Part shown: one piece after another, positions 16,813-25,749 of the stretch
How positions within the stretch are numbered: position 1 is the stretch's first letter
Layout: each line of letters starts with the position of its first letter
From: ZC4RG17 sp036380875
GTDB taxonomy: Bacteria; Actinomycetota; Acidimicrobiia; Spongiisociales; ZC4RG35
Length of the DNA stretch: 64,000 nt
Direction of reading: 5' to 3'
NCBI GenBank assembly: GCA_036380875.1
Contig: DASVDX010000049.1
Span: forward strand, 41,194 to 105,193
Program-made: the position numbers and the translations under genes
The notes under the pieces: model-generated
The model's database searches: none
Told to the model about the DNA's origin: nothing
The model's input: the letters and a program-made list of their open reading frames with translations, nothing else

Positions 16813-17262
16813 ATGTCCACATCGCCCGCCCGTCGGCGGATCATTCGGTCGCTTCTGGCCGACCACGAGATCCGATCCCAGAACGACATCGTCGCGCTGC
16901 TCGCCGAAAAGGGGTTCAAGGTGACGCAAGCCACCGTCTCCCGCGACCTCGCCAGCATCGGGGCCACGAAAGAGGGAGACCGCTACGTGATCGTCGACCA
17001 ACCCGAACACGACGGAGCAGAACTGGAACTGGCAGGGATCATCGACGCTTTCGTCACCTCGGTCGAGCCGTCCCACAACCTGGTCGTCTTGAAGACCCCA
17101 CCCGGAGCCGCACAGGTGGTGGCGGCGGCGTTGGATCGGGTGGGATACAGCGACATGGCCGGCTGCGTGGCCGGTGACGACACAGTGATCGTGGTGGTCA
17201 GCGAACACGGGAGCGGCAAGGAGTTCGCCGACCGCCTCCAGAGCCTAGGAGCCAACACATGA
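16813..17262 (+). CDS. argR: Arginine repressor
   Basis: 149 residues. The N-terminal winged helix has NDIVALLAEKGFKVTQATVSRDLASIGA (in parts), the ArgR DNA-binding signature. The C-terminal hexamerisation and arginine-binding domain has SHNLVVLKTPPGAAQVVAAALD and GCVAGDDTVIVVVSE. With bound arginine it represses arginine synthesis, and two matching palindromes occur at argC and at its own promoter. Translation is leaderless, and the stop overlaps the argG start (ATGA). Confidence 0.95.
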   Translation: MSTSPARRRIIRSLLADHEIRSQNDIVALLAEKGFKVTQATVSRDLASIGATKEGDRYVIVDQPEHDGAELELAGIIDAFVTSVEPSHNLVVLKTPPGAAQVVAAALDRVGYSDMAGCVAGDDTVIVVVSEHGSGKEFADRLQSLGANT

Positions 17263-18461
17263 AGATCGTTCTCGCCTATTCGGGCGGCCTCGATACGTCC
17301 GTGATCCTGGCGTGGCTGCGCGAGACCTACGACGCCGACGTGATCGCCTACACGGCCGACGTAGGCCAGGGCGACGAGGTAGCGGAAGCCAAGGCGAAGG
17401 CGCTCGCAACGGGCGCCGTCGACGCGGTAGCCGAGGACCTCACTCCCGAGTTCGTCGCCGACGCCGTGTTCCCGGCGCTGCGCGCTTCGGCCATCTACGA
17501 GGGGTATTACCTGCTCGGCACGTCGCTGGCCCGCCCGATCATCACCCGCGGCCTCATGCGCGTCGCCAAGTCGGTCGGCGCCGACGCCATCGCCCACGGC
17601 GCCACCGGGAAAGGCAACGACCAGGTCCGATTCGAGTTGTCCGCATACGCCATCGACCCCAACATCAAGGTCATCGCCCCCTGGAGGGAATGGGACCTGA
17701 AGGGGCGGGCCGACTGCGTCGCCTACGCCGAGGAGCGGGGCATCCCGGTGCCGGTGACCGAGGAGAAGCCGTACTCGATCGACGCCAACCTCCTGCACAT
17801 CTCCTACGAAGGAGGGGTGCTCGAAGACCCGTGGGTGGCGCCGCCCAAGGGCATGTTCCGGATGACGGTGGACCCCGAGGACGCTCCCGACGAAGTCGAG
17901 TACGTCACCGTCACCTTCGAGAACGGCAACCCCATCGCCATCAACGACGAGAAGCTCGAGCCCCACGAATTGCTGGCTCGCGCCAACGAAATCGCCGGCC
18001 GCAACGGCGTCGGCCGGATCGACATCGTCGAGAACCGCTTCGTCGGCATCAAGAGCCGCGGCGTCTACGAGACGCCGGGCGGCACCCTGCTGTATCACGC
18101 CCACCGGGCCGTCGAGTCGATCACCCTCGACCGCGAGGTCCTGCACCTCCGGGACGAACTGGTGCCCAAGTACGCCGAGATGGTCTACAACGGCTTCTGG
18201 TTCTCGCCGGAGCGGCGAGCGCTGCAGGCGTTCATGGACGAGATCCAGCGCCGGGTCAACGGCGAAGCCCGCCTCAAGCTCTACAAAGGCGGGGTGTGGA
18301 TCGAAGGCCGGCGCTCCGAGAACTACGACCTCTACGACCGCGCCACCGCCACCTTCGAGGAGGACGACGTCTACAACCCCGCCGACGCCGCCGGCTTCAT
18401 CCGGCTCAATGCGCTCCGTCTCCGCAAGCTCGGCGAAGAGTTGCTGGGTGAGGGGGAATGA
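17259..18461 (+). CDS. argG: Argininosuccinate synthase
   Basis: 400 residues; joins citrulline and aspartate using ATP. Characteristic are the N-terminal P-loop-like AYSGGLDTSVIL, the GATGKGNDQVRFE segment, YSIDANLLHISYEGG, and the C-terminal dimer region GFWFSPERRALQAFMDE. Length and motifs match the bacterial enzyme. The citrulline it needs must come from an ornithine carbamoyltransferase encoded elsewhere, since argF is absent here. It is coupled to argR by a 4 nt overlap. Confidence 0.97.
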   Translation: MKIVLAYSGGLDTSVILAWLRETYDADVIAYTADVGQGDEVAEAKAKALATGAVDAVAEDLTPEFVADAVFPALRASAIYEGYYLLGTSLARPIITRGLMRVAKSVGADAIAHGATGKGNDQVRFELSAYAIDPNIKVIAPWREWDLKGRADCVAYAEERGIPVPVTEEKPYSIDANLLHISYEGGVLEDPWVAPPKGMFRMTVDPEDAPDEVEYVTVTFENGNPIAINDEKLEPHELLARANEIAGRNGVGRIDIVENRFVGIKSRGVYETPGGTLLYHAHRAVESITLDREVLHLRDELVPKYAEMVYNGFWFSPERRALQAFMDEIQRRVNGEARLKLYKGGVWIEGRRSENYDLYDRATATFEEDDVYNPADAAGFIRLNALRLRKLGEELLGEGE

Positions 18462-18501
18462 GGCGGCAGGGGTCGGCAGTCGACAGGCAGCCGGGACCGC
18501 C

Positions 18502-19878
18502 ATGACGTTGTGGGGTGGGCGCTTCGAGTCGGCGCCCGATGAGATCCTGTGGCGGTACACCGTCGATGCCACGGACCGTCGCCTTCTGCCTTGGGACGTG
18601 AGGGGATCGATGGCCCACGTGGCGATGCTGGCGCGTGTCGGCATTCTCGACGAGACCGAGGCCGCCACGTTGCGGGAGGGACTCCTCCAGATCGCAGCCG
18701 AGGCCAGTGAGGGGACCTTCGAGTTCCTGGACTCCGACGAGGACGTCCACACCGCGGTCGAACGGCGCCTGGTGGAATTGGTGGGGGCCGTGGGAGGCAA
18801 GCTCCACACCGGCCGCTCCCGCAACGACCAGATCGCCCTCGATCTCCGCCTCTACCTGGCCGACGCCGCCGTCGCCAGGGCCTCGCAGCTGCGGACGTTG
18901 GCCGGGGCCCTCTGTGACCTGGCGGAGCGGCACGCCGACGACGTGGTCCCCTCCTACACCCACCTGCAGCAGGCCCAGGCGATCTCGCTCGGTCACCACC
19001 TCCTGGCGCACGCCTGGTGGGCACTGCGCAACGCCGAGCGCTTCGAGGACGCCCGCCGGCGCATCGCCGTCTCCCCGCTCGGGGCGTCCGCCTCCGGCGG
19101 GTCGTCGCTGCCGCTCGATCCGGCAGCCACCGCTGAAGAACTCGGCTGGGACGCCCATTTCGACAACTCTCTCGACGCGGTGTCTGCCCGGGACTTCGCC
19201 TCCGAGTACGGGTTCTGCTGCGCCCAGGCCATGGTCGACCTGTCCCGACTCGCCGAGGAACTGATTCTGTGGGCCAGCACCGAGTTCGGATGGGTCGAGT
19301 TCGCCGACGCCTACACCACCGGATCTTCGGCTCTGCCCCACAAGAAGAACCCCGACATCGCCGAACTCGCCCGGGGGAGAGCGGCGGGAGCGATCGGGGC
19401 CCTGACCTCTCTGCTCGCGCTGCAGAAGGGGCTCCCCCTGGCCTACAACCGCGATCTGCAGGAGGACAAGGTCCACGTCTTCGCACTCGACGACACCCTG
19501 GCCGGGACGTCGGAAGCCCTGGCGGCGATGCTCGAATCGGCCCGGTTCCGTCCCCCGGCGCCGTCGAGCTTCACCACCGCCCTCGACCTGGCCGAAGCGC
19601 TCGTCGAGCGGGGCGTGCCCTTCCGGGAAGCCCACCAGGCGGTGGGAAAGCTCGTCGCCCGGCTCGTTGCCGCCGGCCGACAACTGGCGGACGCCACGCC
19701 TGCTGACCTGGGAGCGGTCGACGAGCGCTTCCGCCCCGAAGACCTCGAGCTCACCGACCCGGAGGTCTCGGTGAGCAGAAGGCGCAGCCCGGGTGGTGGG
19801 GCACCCGCGTCCGTTCGGTCTCAAGTCACCGCCATCCGCCAGGCGATCGAACGAGCTGCCCCGACGTCACGGCGCTGA
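18502..19878 (+). CDS. argH: Argininosuccinate lyase
   Basis: 458 residues of the fumarase/aspartase superfamily; splits argininosuccinate into arginine and fumarate. It has the opening LWGGRFESAPDEILWRYT, the active segment VGGKLHTGRSRNDQIALDLR (in parts), SYTHLQQAQAISLGHHLLA, and the signature GSSALPHKKNPDIAELARG with its flexible catalytic serine loop. ATG at 18502 is chosen because it precedes the conserved N-terminus; the frame also opens earlier inside argG. The gap to argG is 40 nt. Confidence 0.96.
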   Translation: MTLWGGRFESAPDEILWRYTVDATDRRLLPWDVRGSMAHVAMLARVGILDETEAATLREGLLQIAAEASEGTFEFLDSDEDVHTAVERRLVELVGAVGGKLHTGRSRNDQIALDLRLYLADAAVARASQLRTLAGALCDLAERHADDVVPSYTHLQQAQAISLGHHLLAHAWWALRNAERFEDARRRIAVSPLGASASGGSSLPLDPAATAEELGWDAHFDNSLDAVSARDFASEYGFCCAQAMVDLSRLAEELILWASTEFGWVEFADAYTTGSSALPHKKNPDIAELARGRAAGAIGALTSLLALQKGLPLAYNRDLQEDKVHVFALDDTLAGTSEALAAMLESARFRPPAPSSFTTALDLAEALVERGVPFREAHQAVGKLVARLVAAGRQLADATPADLGAVDERFRPEDLELTDPEVSVSRRRSPGGGAPASVRSQVTAIRQAIERAAPTSRR

Positions 19879-21098
19879 TGTCGACGGCCGGCGCCACTCC
19901 GCTCCGACGCGAGGTAGGGATGGCGGGAGCTGTTCTCCTCGGGCTCGGCTCCATGGTCGGCACCGGTGTCTTCGTCAGCTTGGCACTGGCCGCGGGTCTC
20001 GCCGGAGCAGCCGTGCCGTGGACCGTCGCTATCGCCGCCGTGGTGGCCATGTGCAACGGCCTCTCCTCGGCTCAGCTCGCCGCCGCCAACCCGGTGGCGG
20101 GCGGAACGTACGAATACGGCTATCGCTACCTCCATCCGGTGGCGGGCCTCACGGCCGGCTGGCTGTTCATCCTCGCCAAATCGGCTTCCGCCGCCACCGC
20201 CGCGCTCGGCATCGCCGCCTACGCCGGCCTCGGTGCCAGGCGACTCCCCGCTCTGGCGGCCCTGGTCGTCGTCACCGTTCTGGTCCTGATGGGAATACGC
20301 CGTTCCAACCAGGCGAACGTGCTCATCGTGTTGCTTTCGGTGGGAGCCCTGGTCGCAGTGTCGACGGCGGCGTGGGGAGAGGCCTGGGCGGCGCCCACCC
20401 CAGCCGTCGGCAGCTTTCCCGACGTCGCCGAAGCGGCTGCCCTCGTCTTCGTAGCCTTCACCGGCTACGGACGCGTGGCGACCCTGGGCGAGGAGATACG
20501 CAATCCCCGGACCTCGATCCCGCGAGCGGTGGTCGCCACCGTGGTGGTGACGGCTCTGCTCTACGTGGTCGTCGCGTTCGTCCTCTCCCGTCTCGGCACG
20601 GGCGGCCTGGGCGACGGGTCTCCGCTGGTGGCGGTCGCCACTGCGGCCGGAGGAGGGGTGTTGGAGGCGCTCGTACGGGCGGGGGCTCTGGCGGCGATGG
20701 TCGGGGTGCTGCTGAACCTGATCCTCGGTCTGTCGCGAGTCGTCCTGGCGATGGGGCGCAGACGCGACCTGCCCGCCGCCACCGCCGTCATCCACCGCGG
20801 AGGCCGCACGCCTACCGTGGCCATCCTGTCCGTCGCCGCCGTTGTGGCTGCCTTCGTCCTCATCGGCAGCATCGCCGTCACCTGGTCCTTCTCGGCTCTG
20901 ACCGTGCTCGTCTACTACGCCCTCACCAACCTCGCCGCCCTGCGTCAACCTCCGGAGGAGAGGCGGGTTCCACTCGCCGTGCAAGCGGTGGGTCTCATCG
21001 GTTGCCTGGCGCTGGCCGTGTTCCTCGAGCCGGTGATGTGGCTGTGGGCGGCGGGCTTGATCGCCATCGGTGTGATCTGGCACTACATCAGACGGTGA
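19878..21098 (+). CDS. APC-family amino acid permease
   Basis: 406 residues and about 12 hydrophobic helices. The first helix carries the APC signature VLLGLGSMVGTGVFVSLALA, followed by AAANPVAGGTYEYGYRYL and, in the cytoplasmic loop after helix 8, MGRRRDLPAATAVIHRGGRTP. The ATG overlaps the argH stop (TGATG), so it is cotranslated with arginine synthesis genes. I infer a role with arginine, ornithine or another basic amino acid, but specificity cannot be read. The C-terminal helix pair is at LIGCLALAVFLEPVMWLWAAG. Confidence 0.85.
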   Translation: MSTAGATPLRREVGMAGAVLLGLGSMVGTGVFVSLALAAGLAGAAVPWTVAIAAVVAMCNGLSSAQLAAANPVAGGTYEYGYRYLHPVAGLTAGWLFILAKSASAATAALGIAAYAGLGARRLPALAALVVVTVLVLMGIRRSNQANVLIVLLSVGALVAVSTAAWGEAWAAPTPAVGSFPDVAEAAALVFVAFTGYGRVATLGEEIRNPRTSIPRAVVATVVVTALLYVVVAFVLSRLGTGGLGDGSPLVAVATAAGGGVLEALVRAGALAAMVGVLLNLILGLSRVVLAMGRRRDLPAATAVIHRGGRTPTVAILSVAAVVAAFVLIGSIAVTWSFSALTVLVYYALTNLAALRQPPEERRVPLAVQAVGLIGCLALAVFLEPVMWLWAAGLIAIGVIWHYIRR

Positions 21099-21129
21099 GG
21101 ACACCGACTGCGCCTCGGTAGTCGATACC

Positions 21130-21135
21130 TACCCT
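21130..21135 (+). promoter_or_regulatory. Leaderless -10 element of the endonuclease/phosphatase gene
   Basis: TACCCT, 8 nt before the ATG at 21144, with no Shine-Dalgarno. Confidence 0.5.
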
Positions 21136-21143
21136 GTGCGCCG

Positions 21144-22055
21144 ATGATCCTCCTGGCGATACCCGCGGTGGCGCTGACCCTGGTGACGGTTGCCGCCTTC
21201 TTCGGGCGCTGGTCGTGGCTCCTCGATGTCGCCGCCAACTTCCGTGTCCAATACACGGCCATCCTGGCGTTGACGGCGGTGTTCCTCCTCCTTGCCCGAT
21301 GGTGGAAGACGGGCTCGATCGTCCTCGTCGGAGCGTTGATCAACGCCGCCGTCGTCGCGCCGCTCTATTTCGGCGGACCACCCGCGGACGCGCCAACGGA
21401 GGCATCGCTTCGGATCCTGTCGTTCAATCTCCGGGCCAGGAACGAGAACTTCGGCGAGGTCATCAACTACATCCGCCGGGAGAACCCCGACATCGCCTTC
21501 CTCCACGAGGCCTCCCGGCCATGGGAGATGGCAATCGAAGGTGCCGACCTCGACTACGAGGTGACGAAATCCCGCTCGCAAGAGTTGATCTTCGGAACCC
21601 TCGTGCTGTCACGTCCCGGTGATCCGGTCACGAGCTACGGGTTCACGACCGGCGGCGCCCGAGCCGTGGAGGTGATACACGACGGGGTCGCGGTTCTCGG
21701 CATCCACCCGCTGGCGCCCACGACGGCGGAGAGGTCGGCATTGCGCAACGCCCAGATCCAGTTCGCGGAGGAATGGTCCCGGGAACAGAGCGGGCCGCAC
21801 GTGGTGACAGGAGACTTCAATGCCACGCCTTGGTCGTATCCGTTCCGGCGACTCCTCGCCAGGACGGATCTGGTCAACTCCCAGAAGGGCTTCGGGGTCT
21901 CGGCGACGTTCCCGGCCAGTGGGAACTTCCTGCTTCGCATTCCCATCGACCACCTCGTCCACACACCCGACTTGGTGGTCGTAGACCGCCGGCTGGGCCC
22001 GTCGCTCGGCTCGGACCACTTCCCGCTCGTCGTAGACCTGGCGGAGGCGGGTTAG
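21144..22055 (+). CDS. Membrane-anchored endonuclease/exonuclease/phosphatase-family protein
   Basis: 303 residues. Three N-terminal hydrophobic helices (to about residue 80) anchor an EEP-fold domain that starts LRILSFNLRARNENF and includes the metal glutamate in PDIAFLHEAS, VVTGDFNATPWSYPF, the IDHLVHTP site and the closing GSDHFPLVVDL. Residue sets for the metal centre are intact, so it is probably an active phosphodiesterase or phosphatase acting outside the membrane. The substrate is unknown. Its TAG stop lies inside the -10 element of the next gene. Confidence 0.83.
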   Translation: MILLAIPAVALTLVTVAAFFGRWSWLLDVAANFRVQYTAILALTAVFLLLARWWKTGSIVLVGALINAAVVAPLYFGGPPADAPTEASLRILSFNLRARNENFGEVINYIRRENPDIAFLHEASRPWEMAIEGADLDYEVTKSRSQELIFGTLVLSRPGDPVTSYGFTTGGARAVEVIHDGVAVLGIHPLAPTTAERSALRNAQIQFAEEWSREQSGPHVVTGDFNATPWSYPFRRLLARTDLVNSQKGFGVSATFPASGNFLLRIPIDHLVHTPDLVVVDRRLGPSLGSDHFPLVVDLAEAG

Positions 22056-22058
22056 CGT
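22053..22058 (+). promoter_or_regulatory. Leaderless -10 element of the Xaa-Pro peptidase gene
   Basis: TAGCGT, 7 nt before the ATG at 22066; its first three bases are the stop codon of the preceding gene. Confidence 0.5.
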
Positions 22059-22065
22059 ATTAACG

Positions 22066-23514
22066 ATGCCTGACCGATTCGCCGATCACCGTCGAAGGCT
22101 CGCCGAGACCATCGGCACCGATGGCATCGCCGTCGTCCCGGCAGCCGTCGAAGTGATTCGCAACGACGACGTCCACCATCCGTTCCGCCAGGACTCCAAC
22201 TTCGTCTACCTGACCGGATTCGAAGAGCCCGACGCAGTCTGTGTCCTCGCGCCCGGGCATCCGGACGGGGAGTTCGTTCTCTTCGTGCGACCCCGCGATC
22301 CCGAGATGGAGGCGTGGACCGGGTACCGGGTGGGCGTCGACGGGGCCAAGGAGCGCTACGGCGCCGACGCCGCCTACGAGATAGACAAACTCGACGAAGT
22401 CCTTCCCCGACTCATGCTCGGCCGATCGGTCCTGTGGTACCGGATGGGCGACCCCAACCACGACGGCCGGATCGTCGGCTTGCTGCAGAAGGCCCGTTCC
22501 TACTGGGAGCGGTACGGGCGGCCCGTCCCCGAGGCGGTCCGGGACATATCCGTGCCACTCGCTTCCCAGCGAGTCACGAAGTCCGAAGAGGAACTCGAGT
22601 CCATGCGCGCCGCCTGCCTCCTGTCGGCGGAAGGCCACCGAGAGGCGATGCGCTTTGCCCGGCCGGAGTTGTACGAGTACCAGGTGCAGGCGGCGATGGA
22701 GTACGTGTGGAGAGAGGCGGGGTCACCGCGCAACGGCTACCCGTCGATCGTCGCCTCAGGGCCCAACGCCTGCATCCTCCACTACGTCGAAAACGACCGG
22801 GAGATGGAAGACGGCGACCTTCTCCTCATCGACGCCGCCGCCGAGGTCGACTTCTACTCGGCGGACATCACCCGGACCTTCCCGATCAACGGGACCTTCA
22901 CCGCTCCGCAGCGCGCTCTGTACGACGTCGTCCTCGCTGCCCAGCGCGCCGCCATCGAGCAGGTTCGGCCGGGAACCAGATGGCACGACATGCACGACAC
23001 CGCGGTGAGGGTCCTAACCGAAGGCCTCGTCGACCTGGGCCTCCTGCCGCTCGGTGTCGACGAGTCGCTTCGGATGCATCACTACCGCCAGTACTACTTC
23101 CACGGGACGGGCCATTGGCTAGGGCTCGACGTCCACGATCGCGGCATCTATCGGGTCGACGGCGAGAGCCGTCCGCTGGAGCCGGGGATGGTCTTCACGG
23201 TGGAACCGGGGCTCTACTTCGACGTCACAAAGCCGAAGCGGTCCTTCGCCCTGCTCGAGTACGACCTGGACAGTTGGACCGAGGAACGCATCCTCGAGGG
23301 AACCGCCGCTCGCAAACGCCAGGAGAAAGCCCTGGAGGAAGCCGAGCAAGTCGAATTCGAGGTGCCGGAGGAGTTCGTCGGGCTCGGAATCCGGATCGAG
23401 GACGACATCCTCGTGGTCGAGGGCGGTTACGAGAATCTCACGTCCCACGTCCCGGTCGATCCCGACGAAGTACAGGAGCTCTGCCGCGAGGAGTCCTGGC
23501 TCCTTCGGCGCTGA
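22066..23514 (+). CDS. pepP: Xaa-Pro aminopeptidase (aminopeptidase P)
   Basis: 482 residues; removes the N-terminal residue from peptides with proline second. The creatinase-type N-domain (DSNFVYLTGFEEPDAV) precedes a pita-bread domain. All five metal ligands are visible: two Asp in IDAAAEVDFYSADITRTFP, His in HGTGHWLGLDVHD, Glu in VFTVEPGLYFD and Glu in GIRIEDDILV. Length is usual for bacterial PepP. It is leaderless, 10 nt after the endonuclease gene. Its last 77 bases overlap the convergent EamA gene. Confidence 0.94.
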   Translation: MPDRFADHRRRLAETIGTDGIAVVPAAVEVIRNDDVHHPFRQDSNFVYLTGFEEPDAVCVLAPGHPDGEFVLFVRPRDPEMEAWTGYRVGVDGAKERYGADAAYEIDKLDEVLPRLMLGRSVLWYRMGDPNHDGRIVGLLQKARSYWERYGRPVPEAVRDISVPLASQRVTKSEEELESMRAACLLSAEGHREAMRFARPELYEYQVQAAMEYVWREAGSPRNGYPSIVASGPNACILHYVENDREMEDGDLLLIDAAAEVDFYSADITRTFPINGTFTAPQRALYDVVLAAQRAAIEQVRPGTRWHDMHDTAVRVLTEGLVDLGLLPLGVDESLRMHHYRQYYFHGTGHWLGLDVHDRGIYRVDGESRPLEPGMVFTVEPGLYFDVTKPKRSFALLEYDLDSWTEERILEGTAARKRQEKALEEAEQVEFEVPEEFVGLGIRIEDDILVVEGGYENLTSHVPVDPDEVQELCREESWLLRR

Positions 23515-24346
23515 CCGGCGCCGCCGCCAGGATCGCCAGGGCGGCCACGACTGACGCCACTCCCAGCCAGGCCACAGCCGGCGGCCGTTCGGACAGGACC
23601 AGCACTCCGAGGAGGGTTGCGGTCGCGGGCTCCGCCAACCCCACCGTCGCCGCTTGGCCCACCGTGGCGAACCGCAGCCCGCGGGCGAAGGCCACGTAGG
23701 CGATGGTGGTGGCGCCGAGACCCAACCAGATCGCCGCCGCCACACCGGAGGGCTCCGACAGCCACCCGAGGTCGGCTGTCGGGATGAGAGGCGACAGGAG
23801 TATGGCGGCGACGCCGAACATCCCCGCCATGGCTGTGGTCGGCGGCACCGCCTCCACGAGATACTTCGAGGCGAGCGTGGCGAGGGCGTAGGCCACGCCC
23901 GCCAGCACGGCGAGACCTACGCCGCCCACGTCGACCTCTTGCGGCTGGCCGGCGATGAGGGCCACGCCGGTCACGGCGAGGGCCGTGGCGATCCACCAGC
24001 GGGTGGCCGGCGGCTCTGCCCTCGAGGCCCAATCGGCGATCCCGGCGACGATGGGAGCGCTGCCGATGGCGACCACCGTGCCCAATGCCACCCCGGCTCG
24101 GGCGACGCCGGCGAAGAAGGCCACCTGGTAGCCGGCCATGGCCACGGCGCCGACGAGGAGCCACCGTCGGGGCGTGTGGCGGAGGTCTCGCCAGCCGAGG
24201 GCGAGCAGGCCGACGGCCCCGATGGTCAGACGCACCGCTCCGACCGAGAGTGGCGAGCCCTCAGCGCCACCGAGAGCCTGGGCGGTCCCGGTCGTGCCCC
24301 ACAGGACGGCGGCGCCCAGCAACCAGAGAAGGGCTCGCCGTTCCAT
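23438..24346 (-). CDS. EamA-family (DMT superfamily) transporter
   Basis: 302 residues with ten predicted helices arranged as two EamA repeats (LLWLLGAAVLWGTTGTAQAL opens the first; GVGLAVLAGVAYALATLASK opens the second). Members export metabolites such as amino acids, purines or lipids; this one's substrate is unknown. The C-terminal tail (about 25 residues, Arg/Pro-rich) runs into the 3' end of pepP. The start is the ATG 8 nt from a TAACGT element. Confidence 0.85.
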   Translation of the reverse strand: MERRALLWLLGAAVLWGTTGTAQALGGAEGSPLSVGAVRLTIGAVGLLALGWRDLRHTPRRWLLVGAVAMAGYQVAFFAGVARAGVALGTVVAIGSAPIVAGIADWASRAEPPATRWWIATALAVTGVALIAGQPQEVDVGGVGLAVLAGVAYALATLASKYLVEAVPPTTAMAGMFGVAAILLSPLIPTADLGWLSEPSGVAAAIWLGLGATTIAYVAFARGLRFATVGQAATVGLAEPATATLLGVLVLSERPPAVAWLGVASVVAALAILAAAPVSAEGARTPRGRAPVLRRDRPGRGT

Positions 24347-24354
24347 GGCGCCTC

Positions 24355-24360
24355 ACGTTA
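24355..24360 (-). promoter_or_regulatory. Leaderless -10 element of the EamA transporter gene
   Basis: TAACGT on the minus strand, 8 nt before the ATG at 24346. It lies just 3' of the gdhA stop codon region end at 24366. Confidence 0.45.
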
Positions 24361-24365
24361 CGGGC

Positions 24366-25715
24366 TCAGATCACTCCCTGGGCGAGCATGGCGTCGGCCA
24401 CCTGCATGAAACCTGCGATGTTGGCCCCCAGGACGTAGTCGCCGGGTCTCCCGTATCGCTCGGCCGCGGTGGCGCATCGCTCGTGGACGCCCTTCATGAT
24501 CTCGGCCAGGCGCTCCTCCGTGTACTCGAAGGTCCACGAGTCGCGGGACGCGTTCTGCTGCATCTCCAGGGCGCTGGTCGCCACCCCGCCGGCGTTGGCA
24601 GCCTTTCCCGGGCCGAACAGGACGCCTGCCTCCTGGAACAAGTCGATGGCACCTGGCGTGGTAGGCATGTTCGCCCCCTCGGCGACAGCGATGATTCCGT
24701 TCTCGATCAGCTGCTTTGCATCGTCCACGTCGAGCTCGTTCTCGGTGGCACATGGGAGGGCGACCTCGGCGGGCACCGCCCACACCCGGCCTCCCTCCAC
24801 GTACTCGACGCCTTGCCCGCGACGACGGGCGTACTCGGACAGTCGCTGACGCTCCTGTTCCTTCACTTCGAACAGGAGGTCGAGGTCGAGACCGCCCGGC
24901 TCGTGCACGTAGCCGGTCGAGTCGGAGCAGGCGACCACGGTCGCTCCCATCTGCGTCGCCTTGCGCATGGCGTAGAGGGCGACGTTCCCCGATCCGGACA
25001 CCACGACTCGACGCCCGTCCAGCCTCTCGTTCTGGGCGGCGAGCATGTGCTCGGTGAACATCACCACCCCGTAGCCCGTCGCTTCCTTGCGAACGCGGGA
25101 ACCGCCGAAAGACAACCCTTTGCCGGTCAGGACCCCGGACTCGTAGCGATTGGTGATCCGCTTGTACTGGCCGAACATGTAGCCGATCTCACGTTCCCCG
25201 ACCCCGATGTCGCCGGCAGGCACGTCGGTGTGCTCGCCGAGGTAGCGATAGAGCTCCGTCATGAGCGACTGGCAGAAACGCATGATCTCGCCTTCGCTCT
25301 TGCCCTTCGGGTCGAAATCGGAGCCGCCCTTGGCGCCCCCGATCGGCATGCCGGTCAGGGCGTTCTTGAACGTCTGCTCGAAGGCGAGGAACTTGATCAC
25401 CCCCAGGTAGACGGACGGGTGGAACCGCATCCCGCCCTTGTACGGGCCGAGCGCCGAATTGAACTCGACCCGAAAGCCCCGGTTGATCCTCACCTGGCCG
25501 GAATCGTCGACCCAGGGGATCCGAAAGATGATCTGCCGCTCGGGCTCGCAGATGCGCTCGATGATCCCGTTCTCGAGGTACTCCGGGTGCCGCATCGTGA
25601 CCAGGTCGAGCGACTCGAGGACCTCATGGACGGCCTGGTGGAACTCCGCCTCCCCCGGGTTGCGGCGGAGAACCCGGCCGTAGAGAGCTTGGAGCGCCGA
25701 GTTCAGCCGAGGCAT
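24366..25715 (-). CDS. gdhA: NADP-type glutamate dehydrogenase
   Basis: 449 residues, the length of the hexameric NADP-specific class. It fixes ammonia onto 2-oxoglutarate to give glutamate, the entry point for the arginine pathway upstream. Motifs: RVEFNSALGPYKGGMRFHP, the catalytic lysine in GMPIGGAKGGSDFDPKGK, DIGVGEREIGYMFGQYK, RKEATGYGVVMF and the nucleotide loop VVSGSGNVALYAM. The ATG lies 6 nt from TACCCT, so it is a separate leaderless unit. Confidence 0.96.
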   Translation of the reverse strand: MPRLNSALQALYGRVLRRNPGEAEFHQAVHEVLESLDLVTMRHPEYLENGIIERICEPERQIIFRIPWVDDSGQVRINRGFRVEFNSALGPYKGGMRFHPSVYLGVIKFLAFEQTFKNALTGMPIGGAKGGSDFDPKGKSEGEIMRFCQSLMTELYRYLGEHTDVPAGDIGVGEREIGYMFGQYKRITNRYESGVLTGKGLSFGGSRVRKEATGYGVVMFTEHMLAAQNERLDGRRVVVSGSGNVALYAMRKATQMGATVVACSDSTGYVHEPGGLDLDLLFEVKEQERQRLSEYARRRGQGVEYVEGGRVWAVPAEVALPCATENELDVDDAKQLIENGIIAVAEGANMPTTPGAIDLFQEAGVLFGPGKAANAGGVATSALEMQQNASRDSWTFEYTEERLAEIMKGVHERCATAAERYGRPGDYVLGANIAGFMQVADAMLAQGVI

Positions 25716-25721
25716 CGCCTC

Positions 25722-25727
25722 AGGGTA
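25722..25727 (-). promoter_or_regulatory. Leaderless -10 element of gdhA
   Basis: TACCCT on the minus strand, 6 nt before the gdhA ATG. Confidence 0.5.
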
Positions 25728-25749
25728 GGGCGACCGGAAGGTGTTGCCG

